DNA of 64,000 bases. It comes from CAWALV01 sp963782965. GTDB taxonomy: Bacteria > Actinomycetota > Actinomycetes > Acidothermales > Acidothermaceae. The position numbers were made by a program, and so were the translations under genes. Each line of letters opens with the position of its first letter. Position 1 is the first letter of the stretch. The notes beneath the pieces are model-generated. The model saw only the letters and a program-made list of their open reading frames with translations, searched no databases and was not told the DNA's origin. The stretch is from NCBI GenBank assembly GCA_963782965.1, contig CAWALV010000006.1:62001-126000 (forward strand). Direction: 5' to 3'. Of this stretch, positions 40,836 to 48,905 are shown piece after piece.

Positions 40836-41039
40836 TCAGATGGGGCGGACGGCCTCGGCCTGCGGGCCCTTGGGGCCCTGGGTGACCTGGAACTCCACAC
40901 GCTGGTTCTCGTCGAGACTGCGGTAGCCGTCTGACTGAATCTGCGAGTGGTGGACGAAGACGTCCGGGTCGCCGCCGTCGGGGCTGATGAAGCCGAAGCC
41001 CTTTTCAGCGTTGAACCACTTAACTGTGCCTTGCGCCAT
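40836..41039 (-). CDS. cspA: Cold shock protein CspA family
   Basis: 67 residues, a single cold-shock domain with both RNA-binding motifs: KGFGFISP (RNP1) and DVFVHHSQI (RNP2). GAGGAG precedes the ATG. CspA proteins bind single-stranded nucleic acid and melt RNA structures, and can act as antiterminators. The gene has a hairpin terminator downstream and a leader with a second terminator-like hairpin upstream, which may matter for its own regulation. Confidence 0.97.
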   Translation of the reverse strand: MAQGTVKWFNAEKGFGFISPDGGDPDVFVHHSQIQSDGYRSLDENQRVEFQVTQGPKGPQAEAVRPI

Positions 41040-41120
41040 GGAATGGCTCCTCAGGTGTACGGGTACGGGCCGTTACTCGGCTCCGGGCTGCTGCGTCGTC
41101 TGCCCCAGGCCGTGCCTGCG

Positions 41121-41154
41121 CAAAGAAAAACGCCCGCTGCAAAATCCGCGGGCG
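41121..41154 (-). terminator. Intrinsic terminator in the cspA leader
   Basis: On the minus strand CGCCCGC and GCGGGCG (complements of 41148-41154 and 41131-41137) pair around GGATTTTGCA and are followed by TTTTTCTTT. The U-run is striking in such a GC-rich genome. The element lies between the cspA start (41039) and a possible promoter (TATGGT, complement of 41193-41198, with TTGCGT 16 bp upstream), so it would be in the leader; it may instead end an upstream transcript. Confidence 0.6.
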
Positions 41155-41236
41155 TCATGACGTCGAGGAGTACTGCAACTGCAACCGCGCCAACCATAGC
41201 ACGGCCGGGCCAGGACGCAACCTCCCTGATCAACCT

Positions 41237-41269
41237 CTGGTCAGCCCCTGGCCAGCCCCTGGTCAACTT
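41237..41269. repeat. Three 11-bp direct repeats upstream of cspA
   Basis: CTGGTCAGCCC, CTGGCCAGCCC and CTGGTCAACTT follow each other at 41237, 41248 and 41259. They lie 200-230 bp upstream of the cspA start and 70 bp before the next plus-strand gene, so they may be regulatory for either. No protein is known to match. Confidence 0.5.
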
Positions 41270-41341
41270 CGCTTCGGACCCGGCCTCAGCCGGCGCTCGG
41301 ACCTTCGCCGCCGGCGCTCGGACGAGCGCTACGATCTGCCG

Positions 41342-41581
41342 GTGGAGCGGCGCTGGGTGGTGCACATCATCGACGTGCGCGAGGGTGACCGACTGCAGCG
41401 CTGCGTACGCTGTGGCCGGGTGCTCGATGTCAACCAGCTTCCCAGTTCGGTCTTCGGCGCCGGCGACCTGATGGCGATCCGACACGGGCAGGACCGCACC
41501 GAGTGGCGACACATCTCCGACCGGGACGAACTCGGTCCCGACGAGGTGGCCTGCGAACAGGTTCTCCCCGATCCCGACTGA
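41342..41581 (+). CDS. Hypothetical protein with a CxxC pair
   Basis: 79 residues from a GTG at 41342; no ribosome site is clear and the start is uncertain. Third codon positions are almost all G or C, so this is very likely coding. The one visible feature is QRCVRCGRVLDVN, a CxxC pair with a distal Cys at VACEQV that may bind zinc. It is rich in Asp and Arg, with no membrane segment or signal peptide. The function is not recognised. Confidence 0.68.
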   Translation: MERRWVVHIIDVREGDRLQRCVRCGRVLDVNQLPSSVFGAGDLMAIRHGQDRTEWRHISDRDELGPDEVACEQVLPDPD

Positions 41582-41783
41582 CTTCAGGCCGTACAGCGCC
41601 GCGATCGGCGTAGAGTCAAATTGCTTTGAGCCGCTCCTGTCGTGGCGGCGATTCCGGTACTTCGATCCGCGCCGGCGGTGAGGCTTCGAACGCCTCCTCA
41701 AGGTCCAGGCCCGAAAGGGTTCTACGACCAAGTGCGCCGCAGCTGAAGCCGCAGCAGAGCGTGGCGCGTGGAAGAGGTGCCCG

Positions 41784-42527
41784 GTGGCCAAGCGCCACTC
41801 GTTCGTCGAGCCGGGCGACGCATTCGACGAACTCTCCGACGTCGTGATCGCAAGCCAGCCTCTCGACGCGGTGCTCACAACGCTCGTCGAGCTGAGCAAG
41901 GCCGTGCTCCCGGCCCTGGCCGGGGCATCGATCACCTTGCTGGACGACGAAAAGCCGACGACGGCCGCCTTCAGCGGGCAGGTCGCGCTGGATCTCGACG
42001 AACGCCAATACGCGAGCGGGGACGGGCCGTGTCTCCATGCTGCGCGTTCGGGGCAGCTCGTCGAGGTGCCGGATGTCGGCGAAGAGAGTCGGTGGCCTGA
42101 GTTCACGGCGGTCGCACGCGCCGTGGGTGTCGCCAGTTCGCTGTCTGTGCCGTTACGCGACCCGCGCGCGGAGTCCGGCGCGCTGAACCTGTATGCCCGA
42201 GCGCCGGGGGTCTTCGATGAATCGACCATCGAGCTCGCGCAAACGTTTGCCGGTCACGCCGCGGTTGCTGTCGCCAACGCTCGGCTGTACGAATCGACGG
42301 CCACTTTGGCGCGGCAGATGCGCGAGGCGATGAAGTCGCGGGCCGCGATCGAGCAGGCGAAGGGCATCCTGATGGCCAGCCGTGCCTGCACGTCCCAGGA
42401 AGCCTTCGAGGTGTTGGTCAAGCTGTCGCAGCGGTCGCAGATGAAGCTGCGCGAGGTGGCCGAACGGTTCGTCGAGGAAGCTGCGAGTCGGGAGGACGGG
42501 AAGACCCGGCAAGAGCGGCCGCTATGA
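41784..42527 (+). CDS. GAF and ANTAR domain-containing protein
   Basis: 247 residues. Residues 25-170 form a GAF sensor domain (SGDGPCLHAARSG is the conserved GAF stretch), and the last 65 residues an ANTAR RNA-binding domain: REAMKSRAAIEQAKGILMA, with AFEVLVKLSQRSQMKLREVAE. ANTAR domains bind paired hexaloop hairpins in mRNA leaders to prevent termination. It is the first of four such genes in 3.6 kb. The GTG start lacks a strong ribosome site, and no target hairpin pair is seen next to it. Confidence 0.9.
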   Translation: MAKRHSFVEPGDAFDELSDVVIASQPLDAVLTTLVELSKAVLPALAGASITLLDDEKPTTAAFSGQVALDLDERQYASGDGPCLHAARSGQLVEVPDVGEESRWPEFTAVARAVGVASSLSVPLRDPRAESGALNLYARAPGVFDESTIELAQTFAGHAAVAVANARLYESTATLARQMREAMKSRAAIEQAKGILMASRACTSQEAFEVLVKLSQRSQMKLREVAERFVEEAASREDGKTRQERPL

Positions 42528-42634
42528 GTCAGCGGTTGGGGGCGCTTTGTCTGGACCCCGGCGTGCTGGCTTCTCAACACTGCCGCTGACGCGGCCTCCC
42601 AACCTGACCCGCGTCGACTCGGGCTGCGTCCAGC

Positions 42635-43390
42635 TTATCCGACCGGAAGTGTGAGTCCGCCCGAGACGACGGCGCTGGCGACCTCCGTGAGCCTGAGGTT
42701 GTTGTTGCGGGCATGGTGTCGCAACATCGCGAATGCGGCGTCCATGTCGACCCCGTTCCGCTCGGCGAGGACGCCCTTGGCCTGCTCGATGGCCACGCGG
42801 CTGTTGAGGGCGTTCTGCAGCTGGTCGGCCAACAGCAGGCTGCGGCGAGATGATCGCTGCTGCAGGATGCCGATAGTCGCGGCGTCGGCCAGCGCTTGAG
42901 CGATCCGCTGATCGGCGGCGGGCAACGATTGTGCCGTGCTGTAGAACAGATTGAGGCCACCGACAACATGTGTCCGCAGCCGCATCGGAATGGCGATCAC
43001 CGCGCGGAATCCGGCATCTGTGGCGGCACCGACGAATCGTGGCCAGCGCCGCGCCTCATCCTGCAAGTCGCTGCACACGACGGCAGAGGCCGCGTCGACG
43101 CAGTCAAGGCAGGGGCCCTCGTTGTTTTGCAGCTGGAATAGCTCCAACAGCCGGGTCTGCTCGCTCGAGGAGGCGACGACGGCAAGGCCACCCCGATCGT
43201 CGCGCAGTAACAAACCGGCAGCAGCCGCATCGAGGATGCGAACGCACGCCTCGGCGAGCCGCTGAAGGAGATCGACCACGTCGTAGTCGTCGACGAGGGT
43301 GTCTGCGAGCATGACGAATGTGTCGGCGAGGGCCTGTTCGCGCGTGGACGGCGTATCGGTCGCGGACGGCAGCCCATGGGGGTCGGTCAT
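42635..43390 (-). CDS. GAF and ANTAR domain-containing protein
   Basis: 251 residues; GAF domain with NNEGPCLDCVDAA near 95 and ANTAR domain at the end (NSRVAIEQAKGVLAERNGVDMDAAF, then LTEVASAVVSG). The ATG overlaps the stop of the upstream ANTAR gene (ATGA), so the two form a bicistron. It likely senses a small molecule and acts by RNA binding, as for the other members here. Confidence 0.92.
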   Translation of the reverse strand: MTDPHGLPSATDTPSTREQALADTFVMLADTLVDDYDVVDLLQRLAEACVRILDAAAAGLLLRDDRGGLAVVASSSEQTRLLELFQLQNNEGPCLDCVDAASAVVCSDLQDEARRWPRFVGAATDAGFRAVIAIPMRLRTHVVGGLNLFYSTAQSLPAADQRIAQALADAATIGILQQRSSRRSLLLADQLQNALNSRVAIEQAKGVLAERNGVDMDAAFAMLRHHARNNNLRLTEVASAVVSGGLTLPVG

Positions 43391-44106
43391 GTGTCCTCCG
43401 CTGAAAAGCGTACGCGCCGGCCGACGACATCCGCAGCAACGTCGGAGAGCGACCTGCCGCTCGAGAACGCGCGCGCGCGCAATAAGAGCAGCGCGTCGTC
43501 GATGCTCACGTTCGCCTGGACCTTTACCATCCCCGTAGCTTGGTGCACATGCAGCTGGTAGGCCGCACGGGCTTCGGAGTCGTCGGCAAACGCATCGTCT
43601 CGCGTGGTGTCGAGGTCGAGCAACGCGATCGCGGCGGCGTCTGCCGCCAGCAGCGCGGCCGAGAGCTGGCCGGTCGTCAGGTCACCCGGTCTATCCCGAT
43701 ACAGATCGAGAGCGCCGATGGTGGTGGCGCCGATGCGGAGCGGAAACGCAAAGATCGCGGCGATCCCCGGTAGGTGAGCCCGCTCGCTGAAGGTCGGCCA
43801 GCGGCCGTCGCCGAAGTATTGGCCGTTAGCGAGATCGGGTAGCAGGACGGGTCGGCCGTTCTGGGCGGCGTCCATGCAGGGGCCGACTCCGGCGGTGAAC
43901 TGAACGTCTTCGATCAATGCGGCTCGCTCGTCCGTCGCACACACCACGCCTCTATTACCCGCAGTCGTGATGACTGAGATCCCGGCGCCGGAGACGTCCA
44001 GCTTGCTCACGCATAGGCGGCAAATCCGCTCCGGTTTCGCCGCCCCAGCGGCGACCACCGAGGACAGCCAGATTGCCCATTCCCCGAGATCGGTCACGGC
44101 AACCAC
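43387..44106 (-). CDS. GAF and ANTAR domain-containing protein
   Basis: About 239 residues if the GTG at 44104-44106 is used; the frame is open for another 130 codons, but that stretch has unlikely composition and lacks the family. The GAF part has AGVGPCMDAAQNG near 85; the C-terminal ANTAR part (LHVHQATGMVKVQANVSIDDAL, then LSDVAADVVG) lacks the usual AIEQAKG sequence but keeps the pattern. It is first in a bicistron with the next ANTAR gene. It is divergent from the anti-sigma-type ATPase gene. Start uncertain. Confidence 0.88.
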   Translation of the reverse strand: MVAVTDLGEWAIWLSSVVAAGAAKPERICRLCVSKLDVSGAGISVITTAGNRGVVCATDERAALIEDVQFTAGVGPCMDAAQNGRPVLLPDLANGQYFGDGRWPTFSERAHLPGIAAIFAFPLRIGATTIGALDLYRDRPGDLTTGQLSAALLAADAAAIALLDLDTTRDDAFADDSEARAAYQLHVHQATGMVKVQANVSIDDALLLLRARAFSSGRSLSDVAADVVGRRVRFSAEDT

Positions 44107-44219
44107 GCAGGTTGGCGGGCGCAGAAGTGGTGAAGGCCGGTTTGGAGGGGCATGCTGGAGGCATCGCAACGGTCTGGACCTGACGCCGAACGCCGAACTG
44201 CGGTCTGCTGAGGGGTGCC

Positions 44220-44639
44220 ATGCCTTATCGCGAGGATCCTCCGGCTGCAGCGTCGAGCGGCTTGATGCTGGCTCTCGAGCCTGTCCCCGAGTCCGTTCCC
44301 GCCGCTCGCCGGGCTGTCCGAGAGTACTGCCAGGGGAAGATGTCGGCGGCCGTCGCGGACGACGCCGAGCTGTTGACCTCCGAGCTCGTGACCAACGCCT
44401 GCCGTTACAGCCTGGGGCCGGTGTTGCTGTGGATGGCGGAAGACGGAGCCGGCGTCGTCGTCTCGGTTGGCGACGACAATCCGGGCCAGTGCCGGCCACG
44501 GCCGCGGCCCAGCCGGGCTGCTCATAGCGGGCGCGGGCTCTTCTTGGTCGATCACCTTGCCACCGACTGGGGGCGAAGCGACATCGACAGCGGGAAGATC
44601 ATCTGGTTCTCCTTGCCCTGCGATCGTCAGAGGGCCTAG
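44220..44639 (+). CDS. Anti-sigma factor-type ATP-binding protein (RsbW/HATPase-like)
   Basis: 139 residues, a single GHKL ATPase domain as in RsbW or SpoIIAB. Motifs: ELVTNACRY (N box), VSVGDDNPG (G1 box), and SGRGLFLVDHLATDWGRS (G2 box). Such proteins bind and phosphorylate partner anti-anti-sigma factors and hold sigma factors. No sigma or antagonist gene is adjacent; the neighbours are ANTAR proteins, suggesting a signalling locus. The gene ends in a four-base convergent overlap with the next minus-strand ANTAR gene. Confidence 0.9.
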   Translation: MPYREDPPAAASSGLMLALEPVPESVPAARRAVREYCQGKMSAAVADDAELLTSELVTNACRYSLGPVLLWMAEDGAGVVVSVGDDNPGQCRPRPRPSRAAHSGRGLFLVDHLATDWGRSDIDSGKIIWFSLPCDRQRA

Positions 44640-45346
44640 TCCATGACGGAGGCGATGAGCTGAGCTGCCACGTCCCGCAGCTTGAGGTGTGAGTGCTGTG
44701 AGGTGTGAACGAGCACCTCGAAGGCCTCGTCAGGAGAGCACCGCCGAAGCAGCATGATCATGCCCTTGGCCTGCTCGATGACCGCCCGCGATGCCATTGC
44801 CTCACGGAGCTGGCCGACCTCGCCAGTGGCCTGCTGAAACCGGCTGTGCGCAGCGAGGATCGTAGCTGCGTAGCGGGCGAACACTGTCGCAGGGCGCAGA
44901 TGCTGCTCGGGGTCGTAGCGACCCTCCCCGAGGCCGTAGATGTTCAATACACCGACGTGCTCGCCGTTTCGCATCGGCACGGACATCGACCAATTCACCT
45001 GCTCTGCCTGTGCAGCGGCAGAGAACGCCGGCCAGCTGTCGGCGGGCAGCTGTGGAACGATCACTTCATTGCCGGTGCGCAACGCCTCTACGCACGGCCC
45101 TGCGTCGTTCGTGTACTGGACGTCATCGATGCGTTCGGCCAGTTCACCCGAGGCGGCGACCATCTGGTAGCCCTTCGTGCCGGCCTTGCCCGTACCGAGC
45201 GTGACGCTTGCACCGGCGACGTCGGGGATAGATGTCGTCACCGCACCCGCCATGCGGTGCAACAGCACCTGGGTTTCCATGTCTGTCAGGAGGAGATCAG
45301 CTACTTCGACGAGCGCCTGGAGTAGATCCGCGCGCTGCGGCCTCAT
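44636..45346 (-). CDS. GAF and ANTAR domain-containing protein
   Basis: 236 residues. GAF domain with NDAGPCVEALRTG near 80; ANTAR domain in the last 60 residues (SRAVIEQAKGMIMLLRRCSPDEAF, then LRDVAAQLIASVMD). It resembles the 41784 gene more than the middle pair. Its stop overlaps the stop of the anti-sigma-type gene by four bases. Fourth ANTAR gene in the cluster. Confidence 0.92.
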   Translation of the reverse strand: MRPQRADLLQALVEVADLLLTDMETQVLLHRMAGAVTTSIPDVAGASVTLGTGKAGTKGYQMVAASGELAERIDDVQYTNDAGPCVEALRTGNEVIVPQLPADSWPAFSAAAQAEQVNWSMSVPMRNGEHVGVLNIYGLGEGRYDPEQHLRPATVFARYAATILAAHSRFQQATGEVGQLREAMASRAVIEQAKGMIMLLRRCSPDEAFEVLVHTSQHSHLKLRDVAAQLIASVMD

Positions 45347-45655
45347 CTGGTGGATAACACCGGAACGCCCTGGAGAAGGCCCGGCACGGGTGGCACCGAG
45401 ATTCGCTGTCTCGACCGGGCGGCGCCGGCCCGGCCGGCCGGCTGACGCGTCGTTGCGCGAACGTGATCCATCTGGGGGACTCCCTAAAGGTAGGGTGCGC
45501 CCGCCCAGCAGAAAAAGGGAAGCGGAGCAGGTAGCGCGGGACCGTTGCCGTCGCTAGCTGCTTAGCGATTTACTCCACCTTAGCCGCCCTTGCTCGCGGG
45601 GCGTGCGGCAGACTGGCTCCGGGCTTGGACACCGACCCGCCGTTATTGTCGGGTC
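45347..45655. other. Intergenic region between ANTAR and NRDE genes
   Basis: The 309-bp spacer holds the divergent promoters for the ANTAR gene and the NRDE gene. GC-rich palindromic runs occur near 45420-45445, but no hexaloop pair, clear promoter or gene is recognised. Confidence 0.4.
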
Positions 45656-46399
45656 ATGTGCACGGTCGTGTGCCGGTGGCAGCCCGAAAACCAGTTCGCC
45701 GTCCAACTCCTCGCCCTGCGGGACGAGTTCGCCGACCGTGCGTTCGACCTCCCCGGCCGGTGGTGGCCCGACAGTCCGGACGTCGTAGGTGGACGCGACC
45801 GCAGCGCGGGCGGGAGTTGGTGCGCGTCGGATGTCGCCACGGCCACCAGCGCCGTCGTGTTGAACCAGCCACGCCCACGCGCCGCGAAACCCGGTGCGCC
45901 CAGCCGTGGCGTCCTACCGTTGCTTGCTGTTCGCTTCGGTGACCGTTGGCCCGAGCACCTCGACGTCACGGGTATGGCGGGTTTTCACCTGGTGCTGGTT
46001 TCGCCCGGGTTGGCTGCGTCGTGGTCGTTCGACGGGAGCGTCCTTGATCGGCAGATACTTCCTTCGGGCACGCACATGTTCACACCTCGCGGCATCACGA
46101 GAGCAGGCACACGTGATCGCTTCGCTGCTGCCGCGCTAGGTGTAGACGCGCCGGCGGGGGAGATAACCGACGCACCGCCGGGCGCCGTGTGGGGCGAGTG
46201 GCTTGGCATGGTTCAAACCCCGGCGATCGTGGACGACGGTCTGGTGGTGTGCCGGACTATCGGTGGCCGGCCATACGAAACTGTCTTCGGCCAGTTCGTC
46301 GCTGCCCGACCGGGTCTCCTCCGTGTCGACTACATCGATCATCCGGCGCACGACCTTGCACGTCCGTGGACCACTCAGCTGTGGCGCTCGCCTGGCTGA
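45656..46399 (+). CDS. NRDE (TANGO2-like) family protein
   Basis: 247 residues from the ATG at 45656. The N-terminus is MCTVVCRW, so Cys2 would be the nucleophile after Met removal, as in Ntn-type NRDE proteins. LLALRDEFADRAFD replaces the usual N-R-D-E box in part, and WCASDVATATSAVVLNQPRP corresponds to the conserved second strand. Role unknown; TANGO2-like proteins are thought to affect lipids or heme. It is isolated between the ANTAR locus and the polysaccharide genes. Confidence 0.85.
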   Translation: MCTVVCRWQPENQFAVQLLALRDEFADRAFDLPGRWWPDSPDVVGGRDRSAGGSWCASDVATATSAVVLNQPRPRAAKPGAPSRGVLPLLAVRFGDRWPEHLDVTGMAGFHLVLVSPGLAASWSFDGSVLDRQILPSGTHMFTPRGITRAGTRDRFAAAALGVDAPAGEITDAPPGAVWGEWLGMVQTPAIVDDGLVVCRTIGGRPYETVFGQFVAARPGLLRVDYIDHPAHDLARPWTTQLWRSPG

Positions 46400-46438
46400 C
46401 GGCGCATTCGCGGCGCAGGCCCGCCGGGGCCGGCGTGC

Positions 46439-47926
46439 TCAACGGCCGAATCCGATCGTGTCGAGCGCGACGAACGCCGCGGGCTGGCCACTGTTCATCA
46501 CCAGGTAGACGTCGTGCACACCGGTGGTCGCGGTCATGTTCCCGGGCACGATGCGCCAGGACTGCCAACCACCTGTCGAGGCGATCGCGAACTGGCCCAT
46601 GGCTGGGCTGGTCGGCGAGTCGAGGTGCACTTCGACGAGCCCGCTCACGCCACCGCTCGCGCCTGACGACGCCCGCGCGTAGAACTGGTTCAGCGCCACG
46701 GTGCCGAAATCGACACTTGAGAACTTCAGGTACGAGCCGTTCGCCAGCGGGCCGACGTACGCGCCACCGTTCGCGCTGCTCGCCGTCACCGTGGGGACAC
46801 CGACCGCCTGGTTGTACCGCTCGGCCTCGCGCACGATCGTGGCCGTCGAGGGCAGCGGTGCCACGGTCGGCCCGGACGGCGGCGCGCTGGTCGGCGTCGA
46901 GGTGGGTGTCGAGGTGGGTGTCGCAGTGGGTGTCGCAGTGGGGCTCGGAGTCGCGGTCGGAGTCGCGGTCGGAGTCGCGGTCGGAGTCTGAGTGGGCGTC
47001 GGCGTCGGCGTCGGGGTCGGTGCGCCACCGTTGCCCGGCGTGGTCGAGACGGTCACGTAGTCGACCGACATCGTGGCACCTGGCTTCGTCGTCGCGTCGG
47101 GAGCGCCCGGCCAGCCTCCGCCGATCGCGAGGTCGAGCATGAGGAAATAGCCGTGCCCGGTGATCTGCTGCCAGGTTGCAGCCGGAACGTTGCTCTGCCA
47201 CACCGTCTGGAACAGGTTGCCGTCGACGTACCAGCGGATTTGCGCGTCAGAGGTGGAGGCATCCCACTCCACCGTGTACGTGTGGTAGGCCGCGGAGAAC
47301 GCAGCTCCGTGCGGCGCCGAGTACGACGAACTGATGCCGTTGGTCTCGCTGCATGGGCCACCCGGATCGACGCCGCAGTGCAAAGTTCCGTGCACGATGC
47401 TCGGCTGCGAGCCGATGTTCTCCATGATGTCGACCTCACCGATACCGGGCCAGTTCCAGTAGTTGCCCCGGTAGGGCGCACCGAGCATCCAGAAAGCCGG
47501 CCAGTAACCCTGACCGCCGTCGGGGACCTGAATCCGTGACTCGACCTTCAGGGTTCCGCCGGCGGGCGGCGCAAAGTCGGATCGAGTCGTTTCGAGGCGT
47601 GCAGAATCCCATTTCCCCGCCGCGTCTTGAGTGGCGGTGATCGAGAGGTGTCCTTGCCCGTCGAGGCCGACGTTGGCCGGGCTCGATGTGAAGTTCTCGA
47701 TCTCGCCGGTGCCCCAGTAGGCAGGGCCGCCCGGGTAGGAGTGCCCGCTGTCAGCCGTCCAGCCGGCGGGGAAGGTACCGGCGGCGCCGGTGAACTGCCA
47801 GTTGGCGACCGTGGTCCACGACGGCCCCGAACTGGCGGTAGCAACCGTCGCGGTCGTAGCGACCGCGAGCGCGACGGCTAGTGCACTGGTGACGCTGGTG
47901 ACGATGGAGGTGCGGGTGTATCGCAT
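46439..47926 (-). CDS. Secreted GH16 endoglucanase-type enzyme with PT linker and CBM6/35-like domain
   Basis: 495 residues from the ATG at 47924-47926. The signal peptide is RYTRTSIVTSVTSALAVALA, then TATVATAS. The GH16 domain (about 35-290) has the catalytic motif GEVDIMEN (E-x-D-x-x-E). A linker of about 45 residues of Pro-Thr repeats follows (46890-47020), then a carbohydrate-binding module (VREAERYNQAVGV at its start, WRIVPGNMTATTGVHDVYLV near its end). Laminarinase or mixed-link glucanase activity is likely. A LacI-type operator is possible 80 bp upstream. Confidence 0.9.
   Translation of the reverse strand: MRYTRTSIVTSVTSALAVALAVATTATVATASSGPSWTTVANWQFTGAAGTFPAGWTADSGHSYPGGPAYWGTGEIENFTSSPANVGLDGQGHLSITATQDAAGKWDSARLETTRSDFAPPAGGTLKVESRIQVPDGGQGYWPAFWMLGAPYRGNYWNWPGIGEVDIMENIGSQPSIVHGTLHCGVDPGGPCSETNGISSSYSAPHGAAFSAAYHTYTVEWDASTSDAQIRWYVDGNLFQTVWQSNVPAATWQQITGHGYFLMLDLAIGGGWPGAPDATTKPGATMSVDYVTVSTTPGNGGAPTPTPTPTPTQTPTATPTATPTATPSPTATPTATPTSTPTSTPTSAPPSGPTVAPLPSTATIVREAERYNQAVGVPTVTASSANGGAYVGPLANGSYLKFSSVDFGTVALNQFYARASSGASGGVSGLVEVHLDSPTSPAMGQFAIASTGGWQSWRIVPGNMTATTGVHDVYLVMNSGQPAAFVALDTIGFGR
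46890..47020 (-). repeat. Tandem repeats encoding the Pro/Thr linker of the GH16 enzyme
   Basis: Short units related to GTCGGAGTCGCG and GTGGGTGTCGAG (plus strand) repeat and encode alternating Thr and Pro. These are coding repeats between the catalytic and carbohydrate-binding domains and may vary in number among strains. Confidence 0.7.
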
Positions 47927-48287
47927 TGAGCATCTTCTCTTCGCAGGCGGGAGGCCGAGCGTCGACGCAAAGCGCCGCATCAATGATCGAAAAGTGCTGT
48001 GGTGTAAGCGTTTCTTGATCATCGCCTGTGATCGGCCGGCGGGTTGGACGCGTGTCATGCAACCACCCATCTGACGGCGCAGTGACGTTCCCACGCCGGT
48101 GCAGTGAGGCGATGTTTTCCTACTGGTGCTATGTGGTGCGTGCTACTCGGCGCTGTGCGCTGCCACCGGGTGCTGCGTGTGCGCGAATGCGATTGCACAT
48201 AGGGTGCACCCCGGAGATGATCTTTGCGCTGGGTTTCGGGCCCGCGGTTGCACGGCGAGCGTGGCGCAGCGGAGTAGGAGGCAGTGC
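47927..48287. other. Divergent intergenic region, GH16 / GNAT
   Basis: This 361-bp spacer contains the probable promoters of the minus-strand GH16 gene and plus-strand GNAT gene. TGTAAGCGTTTCTT at 48003-48016 matches 12 of 14 positions of the LacI-family consensus TGnAAnCGnTTnCA. TAGGAGG at 48275-48281 is the ribosome site of the GNAT gene. No further gene is seen. Confidence 0.45.
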
Positions 48288-48905
48288 GTGGCATCTTTGA
48301 GTCCGGTGCTTCTCGGAGCGTACGTGCGGTTGGAGCCGTTGGGCCCGCAGCACGTCGATGCGCTCGCCGCTGCGGCGGCCGCTGATCCGGCGCTGTATCG
48401 GTGGAGCCGCGTACCGCAGGGTGCCGCCGATGCGCGCTCCTACATCGAGGAGGCCGGCGCGCAGCGAGAGGCGGGCACTGCCGCTCCGTTCGCCACCGTG
48501 CGCGTCGCCGACGACGTCGTGATCGGCAGCACCCGCTTCTGGCAGATCGAGAAGTGGGACTGGCCGCAGGGTGCGCCGGCCTACGGGAACGACGTAGACG
48601 TCTGCGAGATCGGCCACACCTGGCTCACCAGCGATGCGATCCGCACGGCAGCCAACACGGAGGCGAAGCTGCTGATGCTGACGCATGCGTTCGAGGTCTG
48701 GCGAGCACTACGCGTGTGCTTCCACACCGACATGCGCAACGAGCGCTCGCGCGCCGCGTTGACCCGAATCGGTGCGCAGTTCGAGGGTGTGCTGCGTGCG
48801 CATCGCCTCGCGGTCGACGGTGCTGTGCGCGATTCCGCGAGGTTCTCGATCGTCGAGCCGCAATGGCCCGCAGTGAAGGCCCGGCTGACCTCGTTGCTCA
48901 GCTAG
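48288..48905 (+). CDS. GNAT family N-acetyltransferase (RimJ/RimL-like)
   Basis: 205 residues from the GTG at 48288, preceded by TAGGAGG; the longer open frame upstream is Cys-rich and not believed. The fold fits RimJ/RimL-type acetyltransferases: LLGAYVRLEPLGPQH, ADDVVIGSTRF, VCEIGHTWLT, and EAKLLMLTHAFEVW with RVCFHTDMRNERSRAAL, the acetyl-CoA-binding helix region. The acceptor is unknown. It is convergent with the GH99-like gene, with no spacer. Confidence 0.9.
   Translation: MASLSPVLLGAYVRLEPLGPQHVDALAAAAAADPALYRWSRVPQGAADARSYIEEAGAQREAGTAAPFATVRVADDVVIGSTRFWQIEKWDWPQGAPAYGNDVDVCEIGHTWLTSDAIRTAANTEAKLLMLTHAFEVWRALRVCFHTDMRNERSRAALTRIGAQFEGVLRAHRLAVDGAVRDSARFSIVEPQWPAVKARLTSLLS

Noticed and set aside
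40626..40934. Plus-strand 102-codon frame near cspA
   Set aside because: Its second half is a shadow of cspA and the middle is the terminator hairpin; no homology signal in the first half.
41051..42229. Long minus-strand frame opposite the ANTAR gene
   Set aside because: The plus strand has GAF and ANTAR motifs; the minus frame is a shadow.
46890..47020. CRISPR-like or satellite repeats
   Set aside because: They are short coding repeats for the Pro/Thr linker, with no spacer pattern.
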